Shown in pieces: positions 17,632-27,377 of a DNA stretch of 64,000 nucleotides. This DNA comes from DATMER01 sp040349255 (GTDB taxonomy: Bacteria; Acidobacteriota; Thermoanaerobaculia; Multivoradales; UBA5704): NCBI GenBank assembly GCA_040349255.1, contig JBEQUE010000082.1:1-64000 (forward strand), in the 5' to 3' direction. Below the pieces are notes generated by a model. That model was given only the letters and a program-made list of their open reading frames with translations, was not told the origin of the DNA and ran no database searches. The translations under genes and the position numbers were made by a program. The first letter of the stretch is position 1, and each line of letters opens with the position of its first letter.

Positions 17632-20252
17632 GCGAGGACGAGGAGAGCGGCTCGACGATCGGACCCTACCGGGTCGACCGCCGGCTCGGCGGTGGCGGCA
17701 TGGGCGAGGTCTTCCTGGCCTGGGACCCCCGGCTGGAGCGCGAGGTGGCGGTCAAGCGCATCCGTTCCGGCACCACCGAGACCGGCGCCGACCCCGGGCG
17801 CCGCGCCCGCTTCCGCCACGAGGCGAAGATCACGGCCGCCCTCAACCACTCGGCCATCGTCCAGGTATTCGACCTGATCACCGAGGGCGACACCGACCAC
17901 CTCGTCATGGAGTACGTGCCCGGGCTCAGCCTGCACGAGGTGCTGCGCGGCGGCCCGCTCCCCCTGGCCCAGGGGCTGGCCGTGGCCGCCGACGTGGCCG
18001 AGGGTCTCGCCTACGCCCACCGCCGCGGCGTGCTGCATCGGGACCTCAAGACCGAGAACGTGCTGCTCACCCCCGAGGGACAGGCCAAGATCTCCGACTT
18101 CGGGATCGCGCTGCGCCGCTCGACCGGGCCCGAGGCCGAGCGCCTGACGCGCGAAGGCATGGTGGTCGGCACCTGGCGGGTGATGTCCCCCGAGCAGGCC
18201 TGCGGCGAGGAGGTCGACGCGCGCTCCGACCTCTTCTCGCTCGGCGTCCTGTTCTACGAGCTGTTCACGGGCTCCTCCCCGTTCCTCGCCTCCTCCGGCC
18301 GGGAGACCGTGCGGCGCATCCTGGGAGAGGTGCCGAAGCCGGCCGCCGAGCTCAACCTGGAGATCCCGGTCGAGCTCTCGGACCTGATCCACGAGCTGCT
18401 GGAGAAGGACCCGCCCATGCGGCCCGCGAGCGCCCGCGAGGTGGCCGACCGCCTGCGCGCCCTCGCCGCCCGCCCGTCGGTCGAGGAGCAGGCGACGATC
18501 TATCCGGCGTACCCGGCGACGGCTCCCACCGCCGCGCCGCCCGCAACCCCCGCTCCAAGACCTCCGCAGGTTCCTCCGGGGCGGCGCCTCCCCATCCGTG
18601 TCCTCGCCGGCATCGCCATCCTCACCGCCGTGGCCGTGGCCCTGATCCTCTTCCTGCGCGACCGGCCCTCGCCGCCCCCGCCGCCAATACCGCCGCTCTA
18701 CGTGGCCGTGCTCCAGCCCACGCTGCGCAGCGGCTCGCCCTCGGACGAAACCGACTTCCTCGCCTTCGCCCTGCGCGGTGCCCTGCAGAGCGCGCTCACC
18801 CGGTTCGACGGCGTGTTCCCGAAGGCGCCCGCCGAGGTCGACGCCGTCTCCGGGAAACCCGCCGCCGTGGCCCGGGCCGTGGCGGCGGCCGAAGTTCTGG
18901 CGCCCTCCTTCGCCTGCCGCGGGGGGACCTGCTCCGTGGAGGTCTCGCGGCTGCGCGGCTCCGACGGCGCCGTCACCTGGAGCGACCGCGTCGACGTCCC
19001 GCTCGACGACCCGCTGACCGCGGCCCAGGCCCTGACCGTCCTGGTCCGCAAGGGCTATCCCGAGCGCCGGCTCCGGCCGGGCGTGCCCGACCTGCGCGTC
19101 GCGCCCGAGGACTACGCCGAGTACCTGGACGTCCGCCGGCGGCTCGTCGCCGGCTCGCGCGAGGACCCGGCCCTGCTCCAGCGGCTGGAGGGGGTCCGCC
19201 GCCGCTCCCCGGACTTCGTCGACGCCTACCTGATCGAGGCGCAGATCGGCCTCAACCGGTTCGAGCAGACCCGCGACGCGGCCCACCTCGACCGCGCCCT
19301 GGCGCTGCTGGCCGACGCCCAGTCCCGCGCGCCGGGCGACCCCGAGGTGGGCTATACCCGGGCCTGGGGCCAGCTCCGGGCGGGCCGGCTCGCGCAAGCC
19401 GAAGCCGCGCTCGCCGACTTCGAGCGCAAGGCGCCCGGCGACGTCCGGGTGCTCGACCTGCGCGCCGACCTCCTGGAACGGCAGGGGAAGCCCGCCGAGG
19501 CCCTGGCCCTGTCGCGCCGGGCCGCCGGCGTCCAGCCCTCCTGGGCGCGGCTCTACGGCTACGCCCGCCGGGCCTGGCGCCAGGGCGAGACGGCCACCGC
19601 CCGCGAGACCCTCGAGACCCTGCTGGCGCGCTCGCCGGGCAACCCGGCCGGCCGCACCCTCCTCGCCACCGTCGAGCTGACCAACGGCGACCCGGCCCGC
19701 GCCGCCCGGCTCTACGAAGAGATCGCCGCGGCGCAGCCGGCGGACTCCAGCGTCCTGGCCAACCTCGGCCTCGCCCGCATGCTCCAGGGCGACTACGCGG
19801 CGAGCGCAGCGGCCCTGGAGCGCGCGGTCGGGATGGAGCCGGAGAGCTACGTCCTCCTCCTCAACCTCGCCCAGGCGCGCGGGCTCCAGGGGAGGAAGGC
19901 CGAGGCCGAGCGCATGCTCCGCCGGGTGCTCGAGCTCTCCGAGCGCGACCCGGCCGCCGGGGAGTGGCAGCGCCTGACCGTGCGCGCCCAGGCCTTCGCG
20001 CAGCTCGGCGAGCCGACGAAGGCCGTGGCCGAGGCGCAGGAGGCGCTGCGCCTAGCCCCCCGCAGCGGCCAGGTGGCGTTCGAGGCCGCCCTGGTCTACG
20101 CCCTGGTCGGCGACCGCACGGCCGCGCTGGTCAACGCCCAGCGCGCCCGGGACCTCGGGTTCGAAGCCCCGGGCTGGTTCCGCCTCCCCTGGTTCGAGCC
20201 CCTGCGCTCCGACCCCGGCTTCCGACGGCTCCTCGAAGCGTCCGGGAGCTAG
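17628..20252 (+). CDS. Membrane Ser/Thr protein kinase with C-terminal TPRs
   Basis: The protein has 874 residues, starting at GTG 17628, which overlaps the TGA of the regulator gene (GTGA). The Hanks-type kinase domain (about 12-285) shows GGGGMGEVFLAW, VAVKRI with Lys43, HRDLKTENVLL, DFGIAL and MSPEQACGEEVDARSDLFSLG. A Pro/Ala linker and one transmembrane helix (about 324-345, VLAGIAILTAVAVALILFL) follow. Outside lies an ABC-type or TolB-N-like region and then about ten tetratricopeptide units to the end (for example ADSSVLANLGLARMLQGDYAASAAALERA). Such kinases sense envelope signals and phosphorylate FHA partners; the coupled upstream FHA regulator is the obvious candidate. The stop codon overlaps that of the opposing gene (CTAG). 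Confidence 0.92.
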   Translation: MSEDEESGSTIGPYRVDRRLGGGGMGEVFLAWDPRLEREVAVKRIRSGTTETGADPGRRARFRHEAKITAALNHSAIVQVFDLITEGDTDHLVMEYVPGLSLHEVLRGGPLPLAQGLAVAADVAEGLAYAHRRGVLHRDLKTENVLLTPEGQAKISDFGIALRRSTGPEAERLTREGMVVGTWRVMSPEQACGEEVDARSDLFSLGVLFYELFTGSSPFLASSGRETVRRILGEVPKPAAELNLEIPVELSDLIHELLEKDPPMRPASAREVADRLRALAARPSVEEQATIYPAYPATAPTAAPPATPAPRPPQVPPGRRLPIRVLAGIAILTAVAVALILFLRDRPSPPPPPIPPLYVAVLQPTLRSGSPSDETDFLAFALRGALQSALTRFDGVFPKAPAEVDAVSGKPAAVARAVAAAEVLAPSFACRGGTCSVEVSRLRGSDGAVTWSDRVDVPLDDPLTAAQALTVLVRKGYPERRLRPGVPDLRVAPEDYAEYLDVRRRLVAGSREDPALLQRLEGVRRRSPDFVDAYLIEAQIGLNRFEQTRDAAHLDRALALLADAQSRAPGDPEVGYTRAWGQLRAGRLAQAEAALADFERKAPGDVRVLDLRADLLERQGKPAEALALSRRAAGVQPSWARLYGYARRAWRQGETATARETLETLLARSPGNPAGRTLLATVELTNGDPARAARLYEEIAAAQPADSSVLANLGLARMLQGDYAASAAALERAVGMEPESYVLLLNLAQARGLQGRKAEAERMLRRVLELSERDPAAGEWQRLTVRAQAFAQLGEPTKAVAEAQEALRLAPRSGQVAFEAALVYALVGDRTAALVNAQRARDLGFEAPGWFRLPWFEPLRSDPGFRRLLEASGS

Positions 20253-21358
20253 ATGCAGATGCCGCTCGCCGTGCACGATGGCGGCTGGATCACCGTGGGG
20301 TCGAGCTGCATGCGGATGCCCCGGCGGCGCCACATCTCCAGCTCGTCCCCTCCGACGTCGAGCAGGGAGAACCCGTCCTTCAGGTCGGCCTCCAGATAGA
20401 ACGTGGTGATCTGGCCGACCAGGCAGTAGTTCTTCTCCTGCTCGGGGCTGCCGATCGTGCAGCCGTGGCGCCCGGTCTCCTGGATCCAGAGGAGCTGGGC
20501 CCGCTTTCCTTCCTCCTCGCGCTCCGCCGACCGGAGCTGCGCCGGCCACCCGCGCGGCTCGTATCCGTGGACCCGGACCTCGCCCGGGTTGGCGGGCGCC
20601 CGCTCGAAGCGGAGGTCGATCCCGGTCTTGGTCGCGATCTGGATCGCGATGTCCTTGACGTCGTCCTCGCGCAAGCAGATCGTCGGCTCCAGCCCCAGGC
20701 AGGGCGGCAGGAGGGCCTGCGCCTCGGGCAGGAACAGGTCGTACACCGGCCGGCCGAAGACGTCGGAGCCGAGCATCTTGATCGTGTACGGCTCGGGCTT
20801 GCCGGGGTCGCCGATCCCGAGGTCGGGGCCGGCCTCCTCGGGCCGGTTGACGATCGCGAGATAGAGGCCGCCGTCCACCAGCTCCGGATCGGTGGGGTCG
20901 CGGTCGAGCAGCCGGCAGACGATGCGCAGAGCGGTCACCTTCACGAAGCCGCCGTGCGCCTTGTTCGCCTCCTCCTGGTCCCAGGTCAGCTCGCAGGTCC
21001 GGGGGTCGAGCAGCGCCGCGGTCAGCCCGGCGACCGGGGCGTACGGGTCGGTGACCGACTCGACCACCGGAACGCCGGCGTCGTCCGTGAGGATCTCCAC
21101 GCCCTGCTTCCCGTCGATCCGGAACAGGAACCGGAGCACTTTCCCCGCCTGGAGGATCTGGACGCCGGGCTCGAAGCGCGTGTCCCACGGCGCCCGGACG
21201 TAGTCGAAGATCGTCGGGTAGAGGGCCCGGCACAGGTCCCCGCCCTTGAACGTGATGCCGGTGATCTCGAGGTCGTAGCCGGCCTCCTCGCGAGCCGGCG
21301 CCAGGGTCGCACTGCGGAGATTACTGAGAGTGCCGGGATTGCCGAGAGTCTCGATCAT
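20249..21358 (-). CDS. Hypothetical protein (369 aa)
   Basis: I do not recognise this protein. It has 369 residues, no signal peptide and no membrane segment. It is acidic and beta-strand-like throughout, with CLGLEPTICLREDDVKDIAIQ and a C-terminal CTASGICI. A short stretch (RAQLLWIQETGRHGCTIGSPEQEKN) is rich in polar residues. The ATG at 21358 follows AAAGGAGG. Its TAG overlaps the TAG of the kinase gene on the other strand within the palindrome CTAG. It may be co-transcribed with nothing, since a hairpin and a palindrome array separate it from the matrixin gene upstream. Confidence 0.7.
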   Translation of the reverse strand: MIETLGNPGTLSNLRSATLAPAREEAGYDLEITGITFKGGDLCRALYPTIFDYVRAPWDTRFEPGVQILQAGKVLRFLFRIDGKQGVEILTDDAGVPVVESVTDPYAPVAGLTAALLDPRTCELTWDQEEANKAHGGFVKVTALRIVCRLLDRDPTDPELVDGGLYLAIVNRPEEAGPDLGIGDPGKPEPYTIKMLGSDVFGRPVYDLFLPEAQALLPPCLGLEPTICLREDDVKDIAIQIATKTGIDLRFERAPANPGEVRVHGYEPRGWPAQLRSAEREEEGKRAQLLWIQETGRHGCTIGSPEQEKNYCLVGQITTFYLEADLKDGFSLLDVGGDELEMWRRRGIRMQLDPTVIQPPSCTASGICI

Positions 21359-21450
21359 GTCGCGCCTCCTTTTTGAGCTGTTGACGACCGGGACAAGGCA
21401 ACGGGCGTGCCACGCCGCTCTCCGGGGGAGAGGGCCCTCCGGACGGTTCC

Positions 21451-21498
21451 TCCGACGCGTCGGACCGGGGTTTCCGACGCGTCGGCCGACGCGTCGGA
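21451..21498. repeat. Three copies of the palindrome CCGACGCGTCGG
   Basis: Copies lie at 21452-21463, 21474-21485 and 21486-21497; the last two abut and the first is 10 bp away. Each is a perfect 12-bp palindrome. They lie between the matrixin terminator hairpin and the start of the 369-aa gene, a position suited to an operator for that gene. Confidence 0.7.
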
Positions 21499-21509
21499 GG
21501 GAAGGGACA

Positions 21510-21531
21510 GGGGGCGGCCGGAGCCGCCCCC
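21510..21531 (-). terminator. Terminator hairpin after the matrixin gene
   Basis: A perfect 9-bp all-GC stem (GGGGGCGGC / GCCGCCCCC) with a 4-base loop lies 12 bases past the stop codon. There is no T-run, which is common in GC-rich genomes. Confidence 0.5.
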
Positions 21532-21543
21532 TGGAGAGAGGCT

Positions 21544-23493
21544 TCAGGGCTTCTCGGAGAGCAGCAGGGAGAACATGAAGTTGAAGGTGGTGTTCTGCGT
21601 GAAGGTCGCGCCGCCGTTGTCCGAGACGTACGAGTAGCCGAAGATCGGCGCGTCGTTCGACGGCACGCCGCCGTCGAGGCCGATCATCGGCGGGACGCCG
21701 TTGGGGCCGGCGAACGGCGTCGTGGTCGGGATGCGCAGCACCAGGAACAGGTTCTGGATCTGGCCCGTCTGGATGCCGTGCCGGATGGCCAGGGTGGTCA
21801 GCTCGGGGAGCGGGAAGTAGAGCGGGGCGAAGTCGTTGTCCTGGGCGAAGAAGCTGACGTCGCGCACCAGCGGGTGGGCGAGGTCGATGGTGGCAGTCGA
21901 GCCGCTGACCGTGCCCTTGGCGATCGTCGCCTCGGCGTAGACCGGCGCGGTCGAGGCGTCGCTCTGGAAGGTCAGGAACGTGGCCGCCTGGATCACCAGG
22001 TCGCCGCCCGGATCGAGGGCGGTGATCTGGCTCGCCGGGATGCGCACCGCGTAGTAGCGGCCCGCCGGAGCGCCGGTGAAGCCGACGAAGTCGCGGGCGC
22101 CGAAGTTGGCGATCTGGACCTGCTCGTTGGTGACGAAGTTGATGCCGTTGATGGGGAGCCCGGCCACGGCCGGAACCGGGATCGACAGGCCGGGACGGAC
22201 CTCGTGGGCCGCGTCGCCGGGCGTCCAGAACTCCTCCTCGAAGTTGAGCTGGCCGAAGAGGTCGCCGATCAGCGCGTTGAAGCTGATCGAGCCGGAGGGG
22301 ACGGGCAGGCCGTCCGTCGCCTCGATCCCGATGTTGTAGAGGCCGGTGCGGACCGGCAGCACGTAGTTCCCGTTCACGATGTTGAACGACGGATCGACCA
22401 GGAAGAGGTCGCCGGTGCTCGGGTCGAACGAGAGCTGGGTCGTGCCGCTGAAGCCGGTGGTGTTGAGGACGCCGTCGAGCAGGCCGGTCGCCGAGACGCT
22501 GGCTCCCGCCACCGGCTCGTCGAACACGCCGTGCCGGACCGATCCCTTGATCAGGCCGAAGCGCGAGGAGAACGACTGGTCGCCCGGCTGGAGAGCCGCG
22601 GGGCCGGAGGCCGCCGTGCCCTCCTGGTAGAAGTAGGAGCTCCAGGAGATGTCGTCGGTGTCGAGCGAGCGCTGGGCGAGCTCGGCGACCGGATCGCCGG
22701 TGTCGATGAAGGGGAACATGGTGGCGCCGTTGCCGTCCGTCCGGCTGATCACGTTGTTGAGGACGTGCGACAGGCCGTGCGAGTGGCCGAACTCGTGCGT
22801 GGCCACCGCCCGCAGGTCGACCGAGAAGATGTTGTTGTCGGCCGCGGCGTCCGCGGTCGTGAAGCGGAAGCCGTTCACCGGGTCGGTGTTGAACTGGACG
22901 TCGTTGTCGAGGATCGTCCCGGCCTTGTAGAAGCCGGCCGGGAATTCGATGTCGCCGTCGGAGTCGGCGTCCTTGCAGACCGAGATCGCCGACGAGACGT
23001 CGGAGTCGCCGTCGCCGTCGAGGTCGTCGCCGTTGACCAGCGTCTCATCCGAGATCAGGGTGACCGACGGGGACACCGCGATCGCCGGGAAGGTGGGATC
23101 GACGCGGAAGCTCAGCTCGTTGACCATGTCGAACCCGGCGAGCCCCGGGTTGGCCACCGTGCCGGTGATCTTCATGTTGATGTAGGAGGTGGAGATGTTG
23201 TTCCATTGATCGAACGACTGCTGCAGGGCGGTGGTGGCGCCGGCGAGCGACAGCACCGGGGAGCCGAGCGGGTTGGGGATCGGATCGAGCGTGTTGTTCA
23301 TCCGGTAGGAGACCGGGATGCAGCGCGGGTCCCACTTGATCGGGACCAGCCGGGCGACGATCTGGCCGGGGATCGGCGAGGGGACGTTGCCCGTGATGTC
23401 GAGGGATTCGAGGGCTCCGCCGGCGAACGCCGGCACGGCAAGGGTCAGCAGCAGCATGGCCGCCAGGGCGGCCAGGACAGTCTTCTTCGACAT
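21544..23493 (-). CDS. Secreted matrixin-family zinc metalloprotease
   Basis: The protein has 649 residues with a clear signal peptide (MSKKTVLAALAAMLLLTLAVPAFA). The metzincin zinc site HEFGHSHGLSH is complete (His233, His237, His243, catalytic Glu234), and GATMFPF provides the Met-turn. NGDDLDGDGDSD (about 155-165) resembles an Asp-rich calcium loop. The C-terminal 350 residues are beta-rich, contain a carboxypeptidase-regulatory-like stretch (GSVRHGVFDEPVAGASVSATG) and have no cell-anchor motif. It should be an exported endopeptidase. It follows a small secreted gene by 45 bp in the same direction, and the pair is probably functional together. Confidence 0.88.
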   Translation of the reverse strand: MSKKTVLAALAAMLLLTLAVPAFAGGALESLDITGNVPSPIPGQIVARLVPIKWDPRCIPVSYRMNNTLDPIPNPLGSPVLSLAGATTALQQSFDQWNNISTSYINMKITGTVANPGLAGFDMVNELSFRVDPTFPAIAVSPSVTLISDETLVNGDDLDGDGDSDVSSAISVCKDADSDGDIEFPAGFYKAGTILDNDVQFNTDPVNGFRFTTADAAADNNIFSVDLRAVATHEFGHSHGLSHVLNNVISRTDGNGATMFPFIDTGDPVAELAQRSLDTDDISWSSYFYQEGTAASGPAALQPGDQSFSSRFGLIKGSVRHGVFDEPVAGASVSATGLLDGVLNTTGFSGTTQLSFDPSTGDLFLVDPSFNIVNGNYVLPVRTGLYNIGIEATDGLPVPSGSISFNALIGDLFGQLNFEEEFWTPGDAAHEVRPGLSIPVPAVAGLPINGINFVTNEQVQIANFGARDFVGFTGAPAGRYYAVRIPASQITALDPGGDLVIQAATFLTFQSDASTAPVYAEATIAKGTVSGSTATIDLAHPLVRDVSFFAQDNDFAPLYFPLPELTTLAIRHGIQTGQIQNLFLVLRIPTTTPFAGPNGVPPMIGLDGGVPSNDAPIFGYSYVSDNGGATFTQNTTFNFMFSLLLSEKP

Positions 23494-23538
23494 GGGTATC
23501 CTCCTGAGAAATTCACCGTTGACCGTGAAACGACGACC

Positions 23539-24102
23539 TCACTGGAGCTTTCCGGCCTCGAGGTCCCGGATGCGCGCCCGGAGCTGCTCGAGGCTGATGG
23601 ATGTGGCTCCGCCCCGCACGACCGTCGAGCCGTTCTGCAGCCGGAGGTCGCTCAGGTTCCGGGTCCCGACGAGACCCGATTCGGTCGTCTTCACGAGGGT
23701 GAACTTCCCCTGCGAATACCCGACGATGGAAAAACCGTCCCGCACCATGTTGTCCGGAGTGAGGAACAGCAGCACCTGCTCGCGCACGAGAATCTCCGGG
23801 GCCCCCGGATAGGTCACGGCCACAGGGATCCTGCGATGGACATCGACGCCGCCGGGCAGAACGACCGTGACCTCGCGCACCGCGCTCCCCTGGAGCACCT
23901 CGTCGACCGCAATGGTGGCCTTCGTCACCAGCGTGCGGCCGACCCAGGTCGGCTCGAGGTTCGTGCAGTGCCCGGTCAGGATGATCCCGGACTTCCGGAT
24001 CATGTCGCTGTCGGTCTGCTTGAGGACTGTGGTGGCCCAGAGGGCCGGGGCGGCGAGGGCGATCGCGGCGCAAAGCAGGGCTCTTGCTACTCGCTTCGAC
24101 AT
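23539..24102 (-). CDS. Small secreted protein paired with the matrixin
   Basis: The protein has 187 residues with a signal peptide (ALLCAAIALAAPALWA). The mature part is beta-rich, with GHCTNLEPTWVGRTLVTKATIAV, VVLPGGVDVH and LVREQVLLFL, and ends in a short helix. I know of no named function. Its place immediately upstream of a matrixin suggests an inhibitor, chaperone or accessory factor, which is inference from context only. AAGGAGGAAACG precedes the ATG. Confidence 0.75.
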   Translation of the reverse strand: MSKRVARALLCAAIALAAPALWATTVLKQTDSDMIRKSGIILTGHCTNLEPTWVGRTLVTKATIAVDEVLQGSAVREVTVVLPGGVDVHRRIPVAVTYPGAPEILVREQVLLFLTPDNMVRDGFSIVGYSQGKFTLVKTTESGLVGTRNLSDLRLQNGSTVVRGGATSISLEQLRARIRDLEAGKLQ

Positions 24103-24138
24103 CGTTTCCTCCTTCGTGCATCGTCCTTATTACTGCAT

Positions 24139-24156
24139 GAGGGCAACGGCGCCCTC
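24139..24156. promoter_or_regulatory. Inverted repeat in the matrixin promoter region
   Basis: GAGGGC and GCCCTC flank a 6-base centre between the divergent matrixin operon and ettA. TAATAA on the minus strand just downstream could be the operon's -10. The repeat could be an operator. Confidence 0.3.
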
Positions 24157-24224
24157 TTCAAGAGATATCGACATTAATGACTGTGCGCGCGAGCACCCAA
24201 AGCGCTACTCGGCGTGAGATGGAG

Positions 24225-24230
24225 TAGAAT
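24225..24230 (+). promoter_or_regulatory. -10 element TAGAAT upstream of ettA
   Basis: TAGAAT gives a leader of roughly 48 nt before the ATG at 24286, which here does have a ribosome-binding site (AGGAG). Confidence 0.4.
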
Positions 24231-24285
24231 CCGCCCCCGTCCGCTTCCCGGACACCGATCCCGCGAACAATTCAGGAGCAGCGCC

Positions 24286-25971
<1,686 letters not shown>

Positions 25972-25979
25972 GGCCGACC

Positions 25980-25995
25980 TGGCACCCTGCTTGCA
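25980..25995 (+). promoter_or_regulatory. Candidate sigma-54 promoter of the sortase substrate
   Basis: TGGCAC, five bases, then TTGCA matches the sigma-54 consensus, with GG at 25981-25982 and GC at 25993-25994 separated by the required 10 bases. Transcription would start near 26006, giving a leader of about 70 nt. Confidence 0.65.
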
Positions 25996-26018
25996 CATCT
26001 TCTCTGACCGGGAACAGC

Positions 26019-26043
26019 CGGCGGCCGGGTCCTCTGGCCGCCG
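26019..26043 (+). other. Stem-loop in the leader of the sortase substrate
   Basis: CGGCGGCC (26019-26026) and GGCCGCCG (26036-26043) form a perfect 8-bp stem around a 9-base loop. It lies within the predicted 5' leader and may stabilise the mRNA. Confidence 0.4.
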
Positions 26044-26076
26044 CGGAACTAACGAATCGGAGAGGAGAGTCACACC

Positions 26077-26616
26077 ATGAAGAAGTCACTGCTTTCCATC
26101 CTGGCGGTCTTCCTTCTGACAACCGGCGTCGCCATGGCGCAGAGCGCCAACACGACGGCCCCGGGCCCGACCATGCAGCGCGAGCCCGGCCAGACCAGCA
26201 ACAACCTGCCGAATCCGGGCAACCCGCAGACCGACCTGAGCAACCGCGACACCTATTCGACCGGCACCACCGGTACGACCGGCACCGCCACGGGCACCAC
26301 CACGACGACCACCACGGGCACCGAGACCGAGGCCAATGAGGGCATGGACGTGGATGTGGACACCGGCGCGCGCGCCAACGGCGCGGTCGATATCGACGTG
26401 AAGCGCAACGGCGACGCCGACACCGACGCCTCGGGCATCGACGAGACCGGCACCGGCCCGGCGACCGAGACCGGCTCGGCCACCACCGACACCACCTCGA
26501 CCGAGACCGGCGCCCTGCCGGACACCGCCAGCGAGCTGCCGCTCCTGGCTGTCGCCGGCCTGCTGGCCCTGGGCTCCTACTTCATGGTCCGCCTGGCCCG
26601 CCGCAACAACGCCTGA
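26077..26616 (+). CDS. Thr-rich secreted protein with LPDTA sorting signal
   Basis: The protein has 179 residues. The signal peptide ends at AMAQ (about residue 21). The middle is low-complexity: a Thr/Gly tract (about 61-83), then Asp-rich runs (MDVDVDTG, VDIDVKRNGDADTD). The C-terminus is a textbook cell-surface sorting signal: LPDTA at 147-151, a hydrophobic segment 154-171 and the basic tail RLARRNNA. A sortase would cut within LPDTA and link the protein to an acceptor. The sortase gene lies 83 bp downstream, after a strong intrinsic terminator. GGAGAGGAG precedes the ATG. The function of the mature protein is unknown. Confidence 0.85.
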   Translation: MKKSLLSILAVFLLTTGVAMAQSANTTAPGPTMQREPGQTSNNLPNPGNPQTDLSNRDTYSTGTTGTTGTATGTTTTTTTGTETEANEGMDVDVDTGARANGAVDIDVKRNGDADTDASGIDETGTGPATETGSATTDTTSTETGALPDTASELPLLAVAGLLALGSYFMVRLARRNNA

Positions 26617-26646
26617 GCCGACGGAACCACCTGATGGACGACATCG

Positions 26647-26685
26647 ATCACCTGGCGCCGCGAGGCGCCAGGTGATGTACTTTTT
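26647..26685 (+). terminator. Intrinsic terminator between substrate and sortase
   Basis: A perfect 13-bp stem (26647-26659 with 26664-26676) closes on the tetraloop GCGA, a GNRA-type loop. Four bases later comes TTTTT (26681-26685). This is the best rho-independent terminator in the window. Confidence 0.85.
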
Positions 26686-26699
26686 GGGGAAGGCGTTCG

Positions 26700-27374
26700 A
26701 TGATCCGAGACGAGAGAAAGACCTGGGACTGGCTGGAGCGGGCCCTGCTCCTGATCGGCGTGCTCTGCCTGGGCATCTGGCTGTGGTCCTGGGCGGACGC
26801 CCGGAGGTTCGAGGCGCAGCAGAACGAGATCCTGGAGCAGACCCTCGCCGGACACGCCACGACCGCCCCGGTCAAGCCGTCCTCCGCGTCGGAGACGGAC
26901 GCGCTCGCCTCCTTCCAGCGCAAGGGGAAGAAGCTCGAGAGCCCGCGGCCGGACGAGGGGCAGCTCCTCGGCCGCATCCGGATCCCGAGCGTGGATGTCA
27001 CCGCCGTGATCGTGGAGGGGGTGGGCAAGACCAGCCTCCGCCGCGCCGCCGGCCACATCCCCGGCACGGCCCTGCCCTCCGAGGACGGGGGGAACATCGG
27101 CATCGCCGCGCATCGGGACAGTTTTTTCCGCGGCCTCAAGGACATTCGTAAAGATGACACGATCGAGCTGACCACGCTCGACGGCACCCACCGTTACCAG
27201 GTCGAATGGACAAAGATCGTCGAGCCCACGGACACCTCGGTCCTGGCCCCGACCGGCGGCCCCGCCCTCACCCTGGTCACCTGCTACCCGTTCTACTACG
27301 TCGGCTCCGCACCCCGGCGCTTCATCGTCCGCGCCCACCGCATCGACGAAGAGGACGAGCCGGCGGGGACTTAG
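26700..27374 (+). CDS. Sortase
   Basis: The protein has 224 residues, a membrane-anchored transpeptidase of the sortase fold, probably class D-like. The transmembrane anchor is at about residues 15-31. The catalytic triad is visible: His139 in IGIAAHRD, Cys195 in TLVTCYPFYY, and an Arg in PRRFIVRAHR (Arg206 or Arg207). The ATG at 26700 follows GGGGAAGG. Being next to a single LPDTA protein suggests a dedicated enzyme. The acceptor in a diderm cell is unknown. Confidence 0.9.
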   Translation: MIRDERKTWDWLERALLLIGVLCLGIWLWSWADARRFEAQQNEILEQTLAGHATTAPVKPSSASETDALASFQRKGKKLESPRPDEGQLLGRIRIPSVDVTAVIVEGVGKTSLRRAAGHIPGTALPSEDGGNIGIAAHRDSFFRGLKDIRKDDTIELTTLDGTHRYQVEWTKIVEPTDTSVLAPTGGPALTLVTCYPFYYVGSAPRRFIVRAHRIDEEDEPAGT

Positions 27375-27377
27375 TCT

